DNA of 64,000 nucleotides from Chelonobacter oris (GTDB taxonomy: Bacteria > Pseudomonadota > Gammaproteobacteria > Enterobacterales > Pasteurellaceae): positions 1-64,000 of the forward strand of contig NZ_JSUM01000005.1 in the NCBI RefSeq assembly GCF_000772535.1. The letters run 5' to 3'. Below the pieces are notes generated by a model. That model was given only the letters and a program-made list of their open reading frames with translations. It had not been told where the DNA came from and made no database searches. The position numbers and the translations under genes were made by a program. Shown in pieces: positions 9,985 to 21,542 of the stretch (its first letter is position 1; each line of letters begins with the position of its first letter).

Positions 9985-11271
9985 TTATGATTTGTCCATT
10001 GCCTCAAAATCACGTTGCGGATGGCCGACATACAACTGGCGAGGACGAACGATTTTAATTGCCCCTTGATTGTACATCTCTTTCCAGTGAGCTATCCAGC
10101 CGACGGTTCTTGCCAAAGCGAACATAACGGTAAACATAGAAACCGGAATCCCGATCGCTTTCAGAATAATGCCGGAATAAAAATCCACATTCGGGTACAA
10201 TTTGTGATCGACAAAATACGGATCGCTCAACGCAATGCGCTCCAACTCCAGCGCCACATCCAATAACGGATTTTGAACATCCAGCTCTTTCAGCACCTCA
10301 TGGCAGGTTTGGCGCATCACTTTGGCGCGCGGATCATAATTTTTATAGACCCGATGTCCAAAGCCCATCAAGCGGAACGGATCGTCTTTATCTTTGGCTT
10401 TCTCGATATATTCAGGAATGCGATCAACGCTGCCGATCTCTTCCAACATATTGATACAGGCCTCATTGGCGCCGCCATGCGCCGGCCCCCATAAAGAAGC
10501 GATACCCGCCGCAATGCAGGCAAACGGATTCGCACCGGAAGATGCCGCGGTACGGACTGTTGATGTCGAGGCGTTTTGCTCGTGATCGGCATGTAAAATA
10601 AAGATCTTATCCATCGCTTTTTCCAGCACCGGATTGACCATATAAGGCTCACACGGCGTGGCGAACATCATGTATAGGAAGTTGCCTGAAAATGATAAAT
10701 GACGCTGAGGATACATAAACGGTTGACCGATTGAGTATTTATAGCACATTGCAGCCAATGTCGGCATTTTGGCCAATAGCCGATAGGCAGTCAATTCACG
10801 GTGATAAATATTGTTGACATCGATAGAGTCGTGATAAAACGCCGCCAACGCCCCGCTGACACCGCACATTATCGCCATCGGATGGGAATCTCGGCGAAAG
10901 CCGTGGAAGAAACGGGAAATCTGTTCATGTACCAACGTATGTTTTTTCACCCGTGCTTCAAAAGCTTTGTATTGCTCTTTATTCGGGCGCTCGCCGAACA
11001 GCAACAAATAAGAGACTTCCAGATAATCGGCATTTTCCGCCAGTTGCTCGATCGGATACCCACGGTGTAACAAAACACCTTCGTCACCGTCAATATAGGT
11101 AATTGCAGATTGGCACGATGCGGTCGACATGAAGCCCGGATCATAGGTAAACAGATGATTTTTCACCAATGACTGAACATCGATCGCATCATACCCCAAG
11201 ACGGCACGGTGCACGTCCACTTCAAGCTCGCGCCCGTCACTTATCGATAATGTTGCTTTTAACTCTGTCAT
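9985..11271 (-). CDS. gltA: Citrate synthase (type II)
   Basis: Condenses acetyl-CoA with oxaloacetate to citrate, the entry step of the TCA cycle. The 428-residue protein matches the length of the E. coli hexameric enzyme. Catalytic histidines lie in [11 protein letters not shown] and [11 protein letters not shown], and the catalytic Asp region follows in the second half; [13 protein letters not shown] is the CoA-side loop. The GTG two codons upstream is in frame, but GGGAG five bases before the ATG at 11271 favours that ATG. It diverges from sucABCD. H. influenzae Rd is known to lack this enzyme, so its presence marks a fuller TCA cycle in this organism. Confidence 0.97.
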   Translation of the reverse strand: MTELKATLSISDGRELEVDVHRAVLGYDAIDVQSLVKNHLFTYDPGFMSTASCQSAITYIDGDEGVLLHRGYPIEQLAENADYLEVSYLLLFGERPNKEQYKAFEARVKKHTLVHEQISRFFHGFRRDSHPMAIMCGVSGALAAFYHDSIDVNNIYHRELTAYRLLAKMPTLAAMCYKYSIGQPFMYPQRHLSFSGNFLYMMFATPCEPYMVNPVLEKAMDKIFILHADHEQNASTSTVRTAASSGANPFACIAAGIASLWGPAHGGANEACINMLEEIGSVDRIPEYIEKAKDKDDPFRLMGFGHRVYKNYDPRAKVMRQTCHEVLKELDVQNPLLDVALELERIALSDPYFVDHKLYPNVDFYSGIILKAIGIPVSMFTVMFALARTVGWIAHWKEMYNQGAIKIVRPRQLYVGHPQRDFEAMDKS

Positions 11272-11651
11272 GCTCACTCCCTTTTCATGTTAAAAATTTG
11301 TTAATATTAAATATCTTTTTATACCCGGAACTACTGAGACGATGCTCTTTTATTAGCACAAATAAAAGGCTAATGTAAAATGGATTTTCAACAATTTAGT
11401 CTTTTCGCCGCCAAATTTAAAGCAGCTTTCGCACAAAATGTTATTTTTTTGTAAAAAATTCTAGGCAGGTCACATTATGGGAAAAAAATATTCAGTATAA
11501 TTGACCAAGTAAATATAAATCGTCGGTTGATTGCGCTAACAATATTTTTTATTTGGTTATTCGCAATAACATGTTAAATTTATTCATAAAATCCATTATT
11601 AATCTTACTGAACATTTAATTTTATCGTTATCTTAAAAAGGTCAGGTAGTT
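11272..11651. promoter_or_regulatory. Divergent gltA / sucA regulatory region (380 bp, no gene)
   Basis: AT-rich region serving both operons. On the gltA side, TGTTAA repeats at 11288-11293 and 11299-11304, an 11-bp direct repeat of the kind bound by ArcA, which represses TCA genes without oxygen; a further TGTTAA is at 11572-11577. A perfect TATAAT is at 11496-11501, on the sucA side, with a weak -35. A TCACA half-site near 11470 could belong to CRP but has no good partner. No open reading frame of note is present. Confidence 0.5.
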
Positions 11652-14462
11652 ATGCGACAAAACGGTAGTATGCAGGATTGGCTGGACTCCAGCGCACTAG
11701 GCGGATCCAACCAGACATATGTAGAACAAGTCTATGAAGACTATCTTAAAGATCCGCAACGTGTTGATGCCAGCTGGAAACAAATTTTCGACCATTGGCC
11801 GAAAGCGGTCGCTGCCGAGCAGGCGCATACGCCGGTTCGGGAATATTTTCGTGAGCTAGCCAAGGAAAACACCAACAAAACCGGTACGCATACCATTATC
11901 GATCCCAGCGCCAGCCGCCGCTTAGTGCGCGCGCTGCAATATATCAATGCTTTCCGCTATCGCGGACACCTGCGTGCGGATCTGGATCCGCTGAAAATGT
12001 GGAACCGTCTTTCAGTGCCGAATCTGGACTATCAGTTCTACGGGCTGGAAGATAAAAATTTAGATGAAGAGTTCAATATCGGTAAATACGTTTACGATCG
12101 GGAAAACATTACCCTGCGCGAACTGTCCGAAAAATTGCATGAAACCTATTGCAGCACTATCGGACTTGAATTTATGCATATCCATAATGTTGAAGTGCGC
12201 GACTGGCTGCAACAAAAAATGGAAGCGCGCCTGAACAAACCGCTCTTTAGTGCCGAAGAAAAGAAAACCTATCTGCAAGAGTTGACCGCAGCCGAAGGGC
12301 TTGAACGTTATCTGGGCGCAAAATTTCCGGGCGCCAAACGCTTTTCGCTGGAAGGCAGTGATGCCTTTATCCCGTTAATGAAAGAAATCATTCGCCATGC
12401 CGGTAAATTCGGCGCCAAAGATATTGTCATGGGCATGGCACACCGCGGCCGCCTGAACATGCTGGTGAATGTCTTAGGGAAAAAACCGGCGGAGCTGTTC
12501 GATGAGTTTGCCGGAAAACACAGTCAGGACAGAACCGGCGATGTGAAATACCATCAAGGATTTTCCTCCAATTTTATGACGGAAAACGGCTCGGTTCATT
12601 TATCACTGGCATTCAATCCGTCACATTTGGAAATCGTCAGTCCGGTGGTGATCGGTTCGGTGCGCTCGCGGCAAACCCGATTGCAGGATCATGAGCGCAT
12701 CAAGGTGCTGGGCATTACCGTCCACGGCGATTCTGCGGTCACCGGACAGGGCATTATCCAAGAAACGTTAAATATGTCTGCAACCCGCGGATATACCATT
12801 GGCGGCACCATTCGGGTCGTGATCAATAACCGTATCGGTTTCACTACTTCCTACACCGGCGATACCCGTTCCACAGAATATTGTACCGATATTGCCAAAA
12901 TGATTGATGCGCCGGTCATTCACGTTAACGGTGACGATCCGGAGGCGGTTGTCTATGCCGCCCGCATGGCGGTGGAATATCGCGCCAAATTCAAAAACGA
13001 TATCTTTATCGATTTGGTTTCCTATCGCCGCCACGGTCATAATGAAGCCGACGAACCGTCGGCAACCCAGCCGATGATGTATAAACAGATCAAAAAACAC
13101 CCGACACCACGTAAAGTTTATGCCGATCGGCTGATTGCCGAAGAAGTGTTAAGCGATGATCTGACATTCGAAATGATGAATAATTATCGTGATGCGCTCG
13201 ATAACGGCGAACGGGTCGTCAAAGAGTGGCGTGAGCTGGACCGCACTTCACTGGAATGGATCAACTACCTTGATCATGACTGGACGACCCATTACGAAAG
13301 CCAGTTCCCGCAAGAGCGGTTTGTTGCGTTGGCTAAAAAAGTCTGCCTCTATCCCGAATCACACAAACTGCATAACCGTGTCAAAAAAATCTATCAGGAT
13401 CGCGAATTGATGGCGAACGGGGAAAAACCGTTTGATTGGGGAATGGCTGAAATCATGGCATACGCCACATTGTTGGATGACGGCAATGCAATCCGCCTTT
13501 CCGGTGAGGATTCGGGGCGCGGTACTTTTTTCCACCGCCATGCCGTACTACACAACCAAGAAGACGGAACCTATTATATCCCATTGGCAAATCTACATAA
13601 TCAGCAAGGGCGGTTGGAAATTTGGGATTCGGTCTTGTCGGAAGAAGCCGTTTTGGCTTATGAATACGGTTACGCCACATCCGATCCGAAAACACTGGTA
13701 ATCTGGGAAGCGCAATTCGGCGATTTCGCCAACGTTGCCCAAGTGGTTATCGATCAATTTATCAGCTCCGGCGAACAAAAATGGGGCAGAATGTGCGGGC
13801 TGACAATGTTGTTGCCGCACGGTTATGAAGGTCAAGGCCCCGAACACTCCTCTGCCCGTTTGGAGCGTTATTTACAGCTCTGTGCCGAACAAAATATTCA
13901 GGTCTGCGTACCGTCGACCCCGGCACAGGTTTACCATATGCTGCGCCGCCAAATGATTCGCCCGATGCGCCGTCCGTTAATCGCACTGACGCCGAAATCG
14001 CTGCTTCGCCATCCGTTGGCCATATCCGATATGTCCGAATTACTGGACGGCACTTTCCAACCGGTGCTGCCTGAGTTCGATACGCTGGATCCGACGGCGG
14101 TAGAGCGTGTCGTACTCTGTTCCGGAAAGGTTTACTACGATCTCTTGGAAAGACGCCGTGAAAAACAACAAACTAATGTCGCGCTAATCCGTATCGAACA
14201 GCTGTATCCGTATCCGAGCGAAGACATGCTGAGCGTACTGGAACCGTATCGGCATGTAAAAGATTTCGTCTGGTGTCAGGAAGAGCCGTTAAACCAAGGC
14301 GCATGGTATTGCAGCCAGCATAATTTCCGAACTTCACTGCCGACCGGCGCAACCTTAAATTATGTCGGCAGACCGGCTTCGGCTTCACCGGCGACCGGTT
14401 TTGCTTCACTGCACAACACACAACAAAAAGCCTTAGTGGAAGATGCGTTATTGGTTGAATAG
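11652..14462 (+). CDS. sucA: 2-oxoglutarate dehydrogenase E1 component
   Basis: Thiamine-diphosphate decarboxylase of the 2-oxoglutarate dehydrogenase complex; converts 2-oxoglutarate and passes the succinyl group to SucB. The 936 residues include the E1 N-terminal segment (WLDSSALGGSNQTYVEQ), EGSDAFIPLMKE, MAHRGRLNMLVNVLGK (about 256-271), the ThDP/Mg region HGDSAVTGQGIIQETLNMS and VVINNRIGFTTS (about 355-395), and the transketolase-type C-terminal half (LLPHGYEGQGPEHSSARLER). The ATG at 11652 has AGGTCAGG upstream; the ATG at 11670 is a possible alternative. It is the first gene of sucABCD. E3 (lpd) is not in this window. Confidence 0.97.
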   Translation: MRQNGSMQDWLDSSALGGSNQTYVEQVYEDYLKDPQRVDASWKQIFDHWPKAVAAEQAHTPVREYFRELAKENTNKTGTHTIIDPSASRRLVRALQYINAFRYRGHLRADLDPLKMWNRLSVPNLDYQFYGLEDKNLDEEFNIGKYVYDRENITLRELSEKLHETYCSTIGLEFMHIHNVEVRDWLQQKMEARLNKPLFSAEEKKTYLQELTAAEGLERYLGAKFPGAKRFSLEGSDAFIPLMKEIIRHAGKFGAKDIVMGMAHRGRLNMLVNVLGKKPAELFDEFAGKHSQDRTGDVKYHQGFSSNFMTENGSVHLSLAFNPSHLEIVSPVVIGSVRSRQTRLQDHERIKVLGITVHGDSAVTGQGIIQETLNMSATRGYTIGGTIRVVINNRIGFTTSYTGDTRSTEYCTDIAKMIDAPVIHVNGDDPEAVVYAARMAVEYRAKFKNDIFIDLVSYRRHGHNEADEPSATQPMMYKQIKKHPTPRKVYADRLIAEEVLSDDLTFEMMNNYRDALDNGERVVKEWRELDRTSLEWINYLDHDWTTHYESQFPQERFVALAKKVCLYPESHKLHNRVKKIYQDRELMANGEKPFDWGMAEIMAYATLLDDGNAIRLSGEDSGRGTFFHRHAVLHNQEDGTYYIPLANLHNQQGRLEIWDSVLSEEAVLAYEYGYATSDPKTLVIWEAQFGDFANVAQVVIDQFISSGEQKWGRMCGLTMLLPHGYEGQGPEHSSARLERYLQLCAEQNIQVCVPSTPAQVYHMLRRQMIRPMRRPLIALTPKSLLRHPLAISDMSELLDGTFQPVLPEFDTLDPTAVERVVLCSGKVYYDLLERRREKQQTNVALIRIEQLYPYPSEDMLSVLEPYRHVKDFVWCQEEPLNQGAWYCSQHNFRTSLPTGATLNYVGRPASASPATGFASLHNTQQKALVEDALLVE

Positions 14463-14525
14463 TGGAATAAATGACAGCCAACAGAATTTCATCGTATAAA
14501 ATTGACTAATTGAAAGGATCTAAAC

Positions 14526-15743
14526 ATGAGCAGTATTGATATTTTAACCCCTGTTTTACCCGAATCCGTTGCAGATGCGACTGTTGCGACTTGGCATAAA
14601 AAAGTCGGCGACAGCGTTGCCCGTGATGAAGTTATCGTCGAAATTGAAACCGATAAAGTGGTTCTGGAAGTGCCGGCTTCCGCAGACGGTGTTTTAGAAT
14701 CGATCCTGCAAGAAGAAGGCGCTACCGTGGTCAGTAATGACTTATTGGGCAAATTGCAGCCGGCCTCTGCCGCCGGCACCATAACCAAAGACACGGTGAA
14801 TGAACCGGCAGCAACCCCCGCTGAACGTCAAAGTGCGGTTTTAAGCACCGAAGAAAACCACTCCAATGACAATCTAAGCCCGTCGGTACGCCGTTTATTA
14901 GCCGAAAACAACATCGACTCTTCCGATATTCAAGGTTCAGGCGTCGGCGGCCGAATTACCCGTGAAGATATTGATGCCTATCTTGCCAAACAAGCCGCCG
15001 AAATCCATAAAGAAGGCACCGACAGTTCGGTGGCATTGGCAAACCGCAGTGAAAAACGCGTACCAATGACCCGCTTGCGCAAACGTGTTGCCGAGCGCCT
15101 GCTGGAAGCCAAAAACAGTACCGCCATGTTAACCACTTTTAACGAAGTCGATATGTCGCCGATTATGCAACTGCGCAAAACCTACGGTGAGAAATTTGAA
15201 AAACGCAACAATGTACGCCTAGGTTTTATGTCCTTTTATATCAAAGCCGTGGTCGAAGCCCTGAAACGCTATCCCGAAGTCAATGCCTCCATTGACGGCG
15301 AAGACATTGTTTACCATAACTATTTTGACATCAGTATTGCAGTTTCCACCCCGCGCGGCCTAGTCACGCCGGTATTAAAAGACTGCGACAAACTGACCAT
15401 GGCCGAAATCGAGCAACAAATCAAAGAATTGGCTGAAAAAGGGCGAGACGGAAAATTAACCGTTGACGATTTGACCGGTGGGAATTTCACCATTACCAAC
15501 GGCGGTGTATTCGGTTCACTCATGTCCACCCCGATTATCAACCCGCCGCAAAGTGCGATTTTAGGTATGCACGCAATTAAAGAACGCCCGATTGCCTTAG
15601 ACGGACAAGTGGTGATTCGCCCGATGATGTATCTTGCCCTCTCGTATGATCACCGCTTGATTGACGGGCGGGAATCCGTCGGTTTCTTGGTCACTATCAA
15701 AGAACTGCTGGAAGATCCGACACGAATCTTATTGGAAATCTAG
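14526..15743 (+). CDS. sucB: Dihydrolipoyllysine succinyltransferase (E2 of 2-oxoglutarate dehydrogenase)
   Basis: Core of the 2-oxoglutarate dehydrogenase complex; transfers the succinyl group from lipoate to CoA. In 405 residues: lipoyl domain (1-77, modified Lys in ETDKVVLEV), a Pro/Ala/Glu linker, the E1/E3-binding domain (about 117-153, [18 protein letters not shown] and [14 protein letters not shown]), and the catalytic domain with [15 protein letters not shown] (about 375), carrying the His and Asp of the HxxxDG motif. Spacing to sucA is 63 bp, without a terminator. Confidence 0.97.
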   Translation: MSSIDILTPVLPESVADATVATWHKKVGDSVARDEVIVEIETDKVVLEVPASADGVLESILQEEGATVVSNDLLGKLQPASAAGTITKDTVNEPAATPAERQSAVLSTEENHSNDNLSPSVRRLLAENNIDSSDIQGSGVGGRITREDIDAYLAKQAAEIHKEGTDSSVALANRSEKRVPMTRLRKRVAERLLEAKNSTAMLTTFNEVDMSPIMQLRKTYGEKFEKRNNVRLGFMSFYIKAVVEALKRYPEVNASIDGEDIVYHNYFDISIAVSTPRGLVTPVLKDCDKLTMAEIEQQIKELAEKGRDGKLTVDDLTGGNFTITNGGVFGSLMSTPIINPPQSAILGMHAIKERPIALDGQVVIRPMMYLALSYDHRLIDGRESVGFLVTIKELLEDPTRILLEI

Positions 15744-15819
15744 ACTGTTTCTGATTTATAAAGCGGACGGGCGATACAACCGCCCCTCCAATATTCGACT
15801 GCGCTGACAAGGATAAAAA

Positions 15820-16986
15820 ATGAATCTGCATGAATACCAAAGCAAACAAATCTTTGCCGACTACCATATTCCCGTTCCGCTCGGCTACGCCTGCCAAAAT
15901 ACACAGCAGTTGCTTGAAGCGGCAAAAAAACTCGAGGGCGACACTTGGGTAGCCAAATGCCAGGTTCACGCCGGCGGCCGCGGCAAAGCCGGTGGGGTAA
16001 AACTGGTAAAAAGTGAAGCGGAAATCAATGCCTTTGCCGATCAATGGTTCGGCAAGCGCCTGATCACCTTCCAAACCGACAAAAACGGACAACCGGTCAA
16101 TACGATTTATCTGGAACAATGTTCTGCGATCAAAAAAGAGCTCTACTTAAGTGCGGTACTGGATCGCAGTTCGCAAACCATTGTCGTGATGGCGTCCACC
16201 GAAGGCGGCATGAATATTGAAGAAGTCGCCGAACAAACACCTGAGCTGCTGCACAAAATCAGCCTTGATCCATTATTGGGCGGGATGCCGTATCAAGGGC
16301 GCCAACTTGCGTTTAAACTGGGATTAAAAGCGGCACAAATCAAACAGTTCAGCCATATTTTCACGCAGCTGGCAAAATTGTTTATTGAAAAAGATTTAGC
16401 TTTAGTCGAAATCAATCCATTGGTCATTTTAGACAATGATCAACTGCTCTGTCTCGATGCAAAAATCGTTACCGACAGTAACGCCACTTATCGCCACCCC
16501 GATTTACAGGCCATGCACGATGCCAGTCAGGAAGATCCGCGCGAAGCGTTGGCGGAAAAGTGGCAGCTGAACTATGTTGCGCTCGACGGCAATATCGGCT
16601 GTATGGTCAACGGCGCCGGTCTGGCAATGGGCACGATGGATATCATCAAACTGCACGGCGGACAACCGGCCAACTTTCTGGATGTCGGCGGCGGCGCAAC
16701 CAAAGAGCGGGTTGCCGAAGCCTTTAAAATTATTCTGTCCGACACGGCGGTCAAAGCCGTACTGGTGAATATTTTCGGCGGTATCGTGCGTTGCGATTTA
16801 ATTGCCAACGGGATTATCGACGCCGTCAACGAAGTCGGCGTAACCATTCCGGTGGTGGTGCGTCTGGAAGGCAACAATGCCCCATTAGGTCGTGAAATTT
16901 TAGCGGATAGCGGTTTGAATATCATCGCCGCCGATAGTTTGACCGATGCGGCTAAATCAGTGGTTAGTGCTGCGGAGGAGAAATAA
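15820..16986 (+). CDS. sucC: Succinyl-CoA ligase beta subunit
   Basis: With SucD makes succinate and ATP (or GTP) from succinyl-CoA. The 388-residue protein has an N-terminal ATP-grasp fold ([38 protein letters not shown]) and a C-terminal CoA-ligase domain ([34 protein letters not shown]). This is the usual length. Its stop codon overlaps the sucD start by one base (TAATG), so the two subunits are probably translated together. Confidence 0.97.
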   Translation: MNLHEYQSKQIFADYHIPVPLGYACQNTQQLLEAAKKLEGDTWVAKCQVHAGGRGKAGGVKLVKSEAEINAFADQWFGKRLITFQTDKNGQPVNTIYLEQCSAIKKELYLSAVLDRSSQTIVVMASTEGGMNIEEVAEQTPELLHKISLDPLLGGMPYQGRQLAFKLGLKAAQIKQFSHIFTQLAKLFIEKDLALVEINPLVILDNDQLLCLDAKIVTDSNATYRHPDLQAMHDASQEDPREALAEKWQLNYVALDGNIGCMVNGAGLAMGTMDIIKLHGGQPANFLDVGGGATKERVAEAFKIILSDTAVKAVLVNIFGGIVRCDLIANGIIDAVNEVGVTIPVVVRLEGNNAPLGREILADSGLNIIAADSLTDAAKSVVSAAEEK

Positions 16987-17855
16987 TGTCTATTTTAATT
17001 GATAAAAACACCAAAGTCATTTGTCAAGGCTTCACCGGCGGACAAGGTACTTTCCACTCCGAACAAGCGTTAGCCTACGGCACACAATTGGTCGGCGGTA
17101 CTTCACCGGGCAAAGGCGGCAGCGTACATTTGGGCTTGCCTGTGTTTGATACCGTTGCCGATGCCGTACAAGCCACCGGCGCCACAGCCAGTGTCATTTA
17201 CGTGCCTGCGCCGGGCTGCAAAGATGCGATTCTCGAAGCCATTGATGCCGGTATCGACTTGATCATCTGTATTACCGAAGGCATTCCGACACTGGATATG
17301 CTGGCGGTCAAACAAAAATTGAATCAAACCGGCGTTCGTATGATAGGGCCTAACTGCCCCGGCGTCATTACACCGGACGAATGCAAAATCGGCATTATGC
17401 CGGGTAATATTCACCAAAAAGGCAAAATCGGTATCGTTTCCCGTTCCGGTACGCTCACTTATGAAGCGGTCAAACAAACGACCGATTGCGGTCTGGGGCA
17501 ATCCAGTTGTGTCGGCATCGGCGGCGATCCGATTCCCGGCTCCAGTTTTATCGATATTCTCGCCCTGTTCGAACAAGATCCGGAAACCGAAGCGATTGTG
17601 ATGATTGGTGAAATCGGCGGTTCGGCGGAGGAAGAAGCGGCAGCCTATATCAAACGCCATGTCAGCAAACCCGTGGTCTCCTATATTGCCGGCGTTACCG
17701 CCCCGAAAGGCAAGCGCATGGGGCATGCCGGCGCTATCATCAGCGGCGGCAAAGGCACGGCAGATGAAAAATTCGCCGCACTCGAAGCCGCCGGCGTCAC
17801 CACCGTGCGCAGCTTGGCGGAGATCGGTGAAGCGTTGCTGAGAGTGATAAAATAA
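16986..17855 (+). CDS. sucD: Succinyl-CoA ligase alpha subunit
   Basis: The 289-residue CoA-binding subunit that carries the phosphohistidine intermediate. [18 protein letters not shown] is the CoA-binding Rossmann start, [20 protein letters not shown] follows mid-protein, and the active-site His is in [18 protein letters not shown]. Last gene of sucABCD, followed by a strong stem-loop at 17868-17893. Confidence 0.97.
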   Translation: MSILIDKNTKVICQGFTGGQGTFHSEQALAYGTQLVGGTSPGKGGSVHLGLPVFDTVADAVQATGATASVIYVPAPGCKDAILEAIDAGIDLIICITEGIPTLDMLAVKQKLNQTGVRMIGPNCPGVITPDECKIGIMPGNIHQKGKIGIVSRSGTLTYEAVKQTTDCGLGQSSCVGIGGDPIPGSSFIDILALFEQDPETEAIVMIGEIGGSAEEEAAAYIKRHVSKPVVSYIAGVTAPKGKRMGHAGAIISGGKGTADEKFAALEAAGVTTVRSLAEIGEALLRVIK

Positions 17856-17867
17856 GGTTGCGGATCA

Positions 17868-17898
17868 AGCGGTTTTAGCAAAATAAAACCGCTCTTTA
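17868..17898 (+). terminator. Terminator of sucABCD
   Basis: AGCGGTTTTA (17868-17877) pairs with TAAAACCGCT (17884-17893) across a 6-base loop, followed by CTTTAAT. Confidence 0.7.
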
Positions 17899-17939
17899 AT
17901 CAGAAGTCATCATCAGTGCGGCAAAATTCTGCGACATCG

Positions 17940-17972
17940 TAGACAAAGTGCGGTTTAACCGCACTTTGTCTA
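17940..17972. terminator. Perfect palindrome made of two facing uptake sequences at the uup stop codon
   Basis: Two 16-base arms, 17940-17955 and 17957-17972, are exact reverse complements around a single centre base. Each arm contains the uptake core AAGTGCGGT, and the right arm includes the stop codon of uup (17970-17972). Probably works as a bidirectional stem-loop between the convergent sucD and uup. Confidence 0.7.
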
Positions 17973-19898
17973 AACATTGCCGTTACTCCTCTTTTCCAAC
18001 GTTTCCCAACGTTCCAGATGTTGTTCCAATTCCAGTTCTTTCTCCGCCAAACGTTGCAGGGTTTCACTGGTGTATTGGTGATCTTTTTGGAAAAATTCAG
18101 CGCTGCCGACTTCGGTTTGTAACGCCTCGATTTCCGCTTCCAGCGCCTCCAACAGTTGAGGCATTTGCTCCAACTCACGTTGTTCTTTAAAGCTTAATTT
18201 GACTTTACGTTCCGCGGTTTTCGACTTTATTTTTTTTTCGTCTTCCGCCTGAACCGCACTTTGCGCCGCTTCAGCCGTTTTCTGCCGTAACGTCGCAAAG
18301 TAATTTTGCTGTTGCTGTTTCGCATCGCTATAGCCGCCGACATAATGGTTCAACACGCCGTTACCCTCAAAGAAATAACATTCGGTGGCGGTATTGTCAA
18401 TAAACTGGCGGTCATGGCTGACGATAATCAGTGTGCCTTGATATTCACTTAAAATATCTTCCAGCAGCTCCAACGTTTCCACGTCTAAATCATTGGTCGG
18501 TTCGTCCAGAATCAGTAAGTTATTCGGTTTCAATAGCAATTTTGCCAACAGCAAACGGTTGCGTTCGCCGCCCGACAACGCTTTCACCGGACTCATCGCC
18601 CGTTTCGGCGGGAACAGAAAATCTTGCAGATAACCCAATACATGGCGCTTATGCCCGTTGACTTCCACATCTTGCTTACCGTCCGCCACGTTATCCATCA
18701 CGCTTTTTTCCGGATCGAGATCGGCTCGGTATTGATCAAAATAGGCAATATCCAGCTTGGTTCCCGACCGTACTTTGCCGGCTGTCGGTTGTAATTGCTG
18801 CAATAACAGTTTAATAAACGTGGTTTTTCCGCAGCCGTTCGGGCCGACCAGTGCAATCTTATCACCACGCATAATATTATCGCTAAACTGTTGTAACAAC
18901 ATTTTGTCGCCAATCCGATAGCCCAGATTCTCAATCTCAAAGACGATTTTGCCGGAACGATTCGACTGATCAAGCTGAATTTTTGCCGTTCCCAACACCT
19001 CATGTCGCTGACGGCGCTCTTCACGCAAGGCTTTCAATGCGCGCACCCTGCCTTCATTACGGGTACGGCGTGCTTTAATCCCCTGACGAATCCACACTTC
19101 TTCCTGCGCTAATTTTTTATCAAATAATGCGTTTTGCAACTCTTCTACCCGCAGGTTTTCTTCTTTGGCGGTCAAATACAGATCGTAATTGCCCGGATAA
19201 GAGACCAGTTTTCCGCGATCCAAATCAACAATTCGGGTTGCCATTTTGCGGATAAAAGCACGGTCATGGGAAATAAATACAATACTGCCGGTAAATTCCA
19301 ACAAAAAATCTTCCAGCCAGTCGATTGCATCAATATCCAGATGGTTGGTCGGCTCGTCCAGTAACAAAATGGTCGGGTTACTGACCAGTGCGCGCGCCAA
19401 TGCCGCCTTGCGTTGCCAACCGCCCGATAATGCCGACAACAAGGTGTCAGGCTCCAGTTCCAACCGTTTCAATACGTCCTGAATTCGGGTTTCCACTTGC
19501 CAACCGTCGGCGTGATCCAATTCATTTTGTACTTCCGCCAATTGCTGTAACAATTCATCGGAATAATCAACCGTCAGTTGATGCGACAAACGGTGATACT
19601 GCTTGAGCAAATCCGCCAAATCGGCAATCCCTTCGGCAACGTAATCAAACACGTTATCTTCAATATGGCGCGGCGGATCTTGCTCCAATCGGGAAATCAC
19701 CACGCCGCTTTCCAGCTGTAACGTACCGTCATCAAGGGTTTGTTCACCTGCCAAGATCTTCATCAAGGTCGATTTGCCGGCGCCGTTGCGCCCGACCAGA
19801 CAAACCCGCTCGCCGGGTTCAATATGCAAATCCGCATGATCCAATAACGGATGATCGCTAAACGATAAATAAGCATTGGTTAAATTCAGTAATGCCAA
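17970..19898 (-). CDS. uup: ABC-F ATPase Uup
   Basis: Cytosolic ABC-F protein with two ATPase domains and no membrane part. E. coli Uup affects precise excision of transposons, and the family acts on ribosomes. Domain 1: VGRNGAGKSTLMKI (about 35), LSGGWQRKAALARAL, LLLDEPTNHLDID. Domain 2: VGPNGCGKTTFIKLL (about 350), LSGGERNRLLLAKLL, LILDEPTNDLDVETL. The Lys/Glu-rich C-terminal coiled coil (about 560-640) is typical of Uup. The start appears to be TTG at 19898, with AAGGA upstream and the family-like sequence MALLNLTNAYLSFSDHPLLD; no nearby ATG fits better. Confidence 0.94.
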   Translation of the reverse strand: MALLNLTNAYLSFSDHPLLDHADLHIEPGERVCLVGRNGAGKSTLMKILAGEQTLDDGTLQLESGVVISRLEQDPPRHIEDNVFDYVAEGIADLADLLKQYHRLSHQLTVDYSDELLQQLAEVQNELDHADGWQVETRIQDVLKRLELEPDTLLSALSGGWQRKAALARALVSNPTILLLDEPTNHLDIDAIDWLEDFLLEFTGSIVFISHDRAFIRKMATRIVDLDRGKLVSYPGNYDLYLTAKEENLRVEELQNALFDKKLAQEEVWIRQGIKARRTRNEGRVRALKALREERRQRHEVLGTAKIQLDQSNRSGKIVFEIENLGYRIGDKMLLQQFSDNIMRGDKIALVGPNGCGKTTFIKLLLQQLQPTAGKVRSGTKLDIAYFDQYRADLDPEKSVMDNVADGKQDVEVNGHKRHVLGYLQDFLFPPKRAMSPVKALSGGERNRLLLAKLLLKPNNLLILDEPTNDLDVETLELLEDILSEYQGTLIIVSHDRQFIDNTATECYFFEGNGVLNHYVGGYSDAKQQQQNYFATLRQKTAEAAQSAVQAEDEKKIKSKTAERKVKLSFKEQRELEQMPQLLEALEAEIEALQTEVGSAEFFQKDHQYTSETLQRLAEKELELEQHLERWETLEKRSNGNV

Positions 19899-19984
19899 AA
19901 CAGATCCTTAATTATAAGTCAGAAATTGTGAGGGATTTTAACAGCTTTATGCCTGATTTTATATAACGGCAATAAAAACGACAA

Positions 19985-20013
19985 ACCGCACTTTGATCAC
20001 TCAAAAGTGCGGT
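19985..20013. terminator. Inverted uptake-sequence pair downstream of argG
   Basis: ACCGCACTTTGA (19985-19996) faces TCAAAAGTGCGGT (20001-20013). On the minus strand the hairpin is followed by TTTGTCGTTTTT, so it can end argG transcription. Confidence 0.65.
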
Positions 20014-20038
20014 CGGAACAGATCGATCGAGGAATCAA

Positions 20039-21445
<1,407 letters not shown>

Positions 21446-21470
21446 TCAAATCATTTTTAAAGTCTATATT

Positions 21471-21504
21471 TAAATAAAAACTCACTTTTATGAATAAAAA
21501 TTCA
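21471..21504 (-). promoter_or_regulatory. Tandem ARG box (ArgR operator) of argG
   Basis: TGAATAAAAATTCA at 21491-21504 matches the ArgR half-site palindrome TGAATwwwwATTCA exactly, and TAAATAAAAACTCA at 21471-21484 matches with two changes. They are offset by 20 bp, close to the usual 21, so one ArgR hexamer could bridge both. They lie 95-128 bp before the argG ATG. Confidence 0.8.
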
Positions 21505-21542
21505 CTTACTGCCGTAAAAACCACACGTTGGGAAAATGCCGT

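Noticed and set aside
11496-11506. TATAAT followed by TTGACC taken as overlapping promoters of sucA
   Set aside because: TTGACC has no -10 box at 16-18 bp; only the TATAAT was kept, as weak evidence.
17103-17726. 207-codon open frame opposite sucD
   Set aside because: Antisense shadow of a strongly conserved gene; no family resemblance.
17866-17874. CAAGCGGT-like sequence, close to the Apl-type uptake core
   Set aside because: A single copy within a terminator stem; the window is dominated by the Hin-type core, so this is most likely chance.
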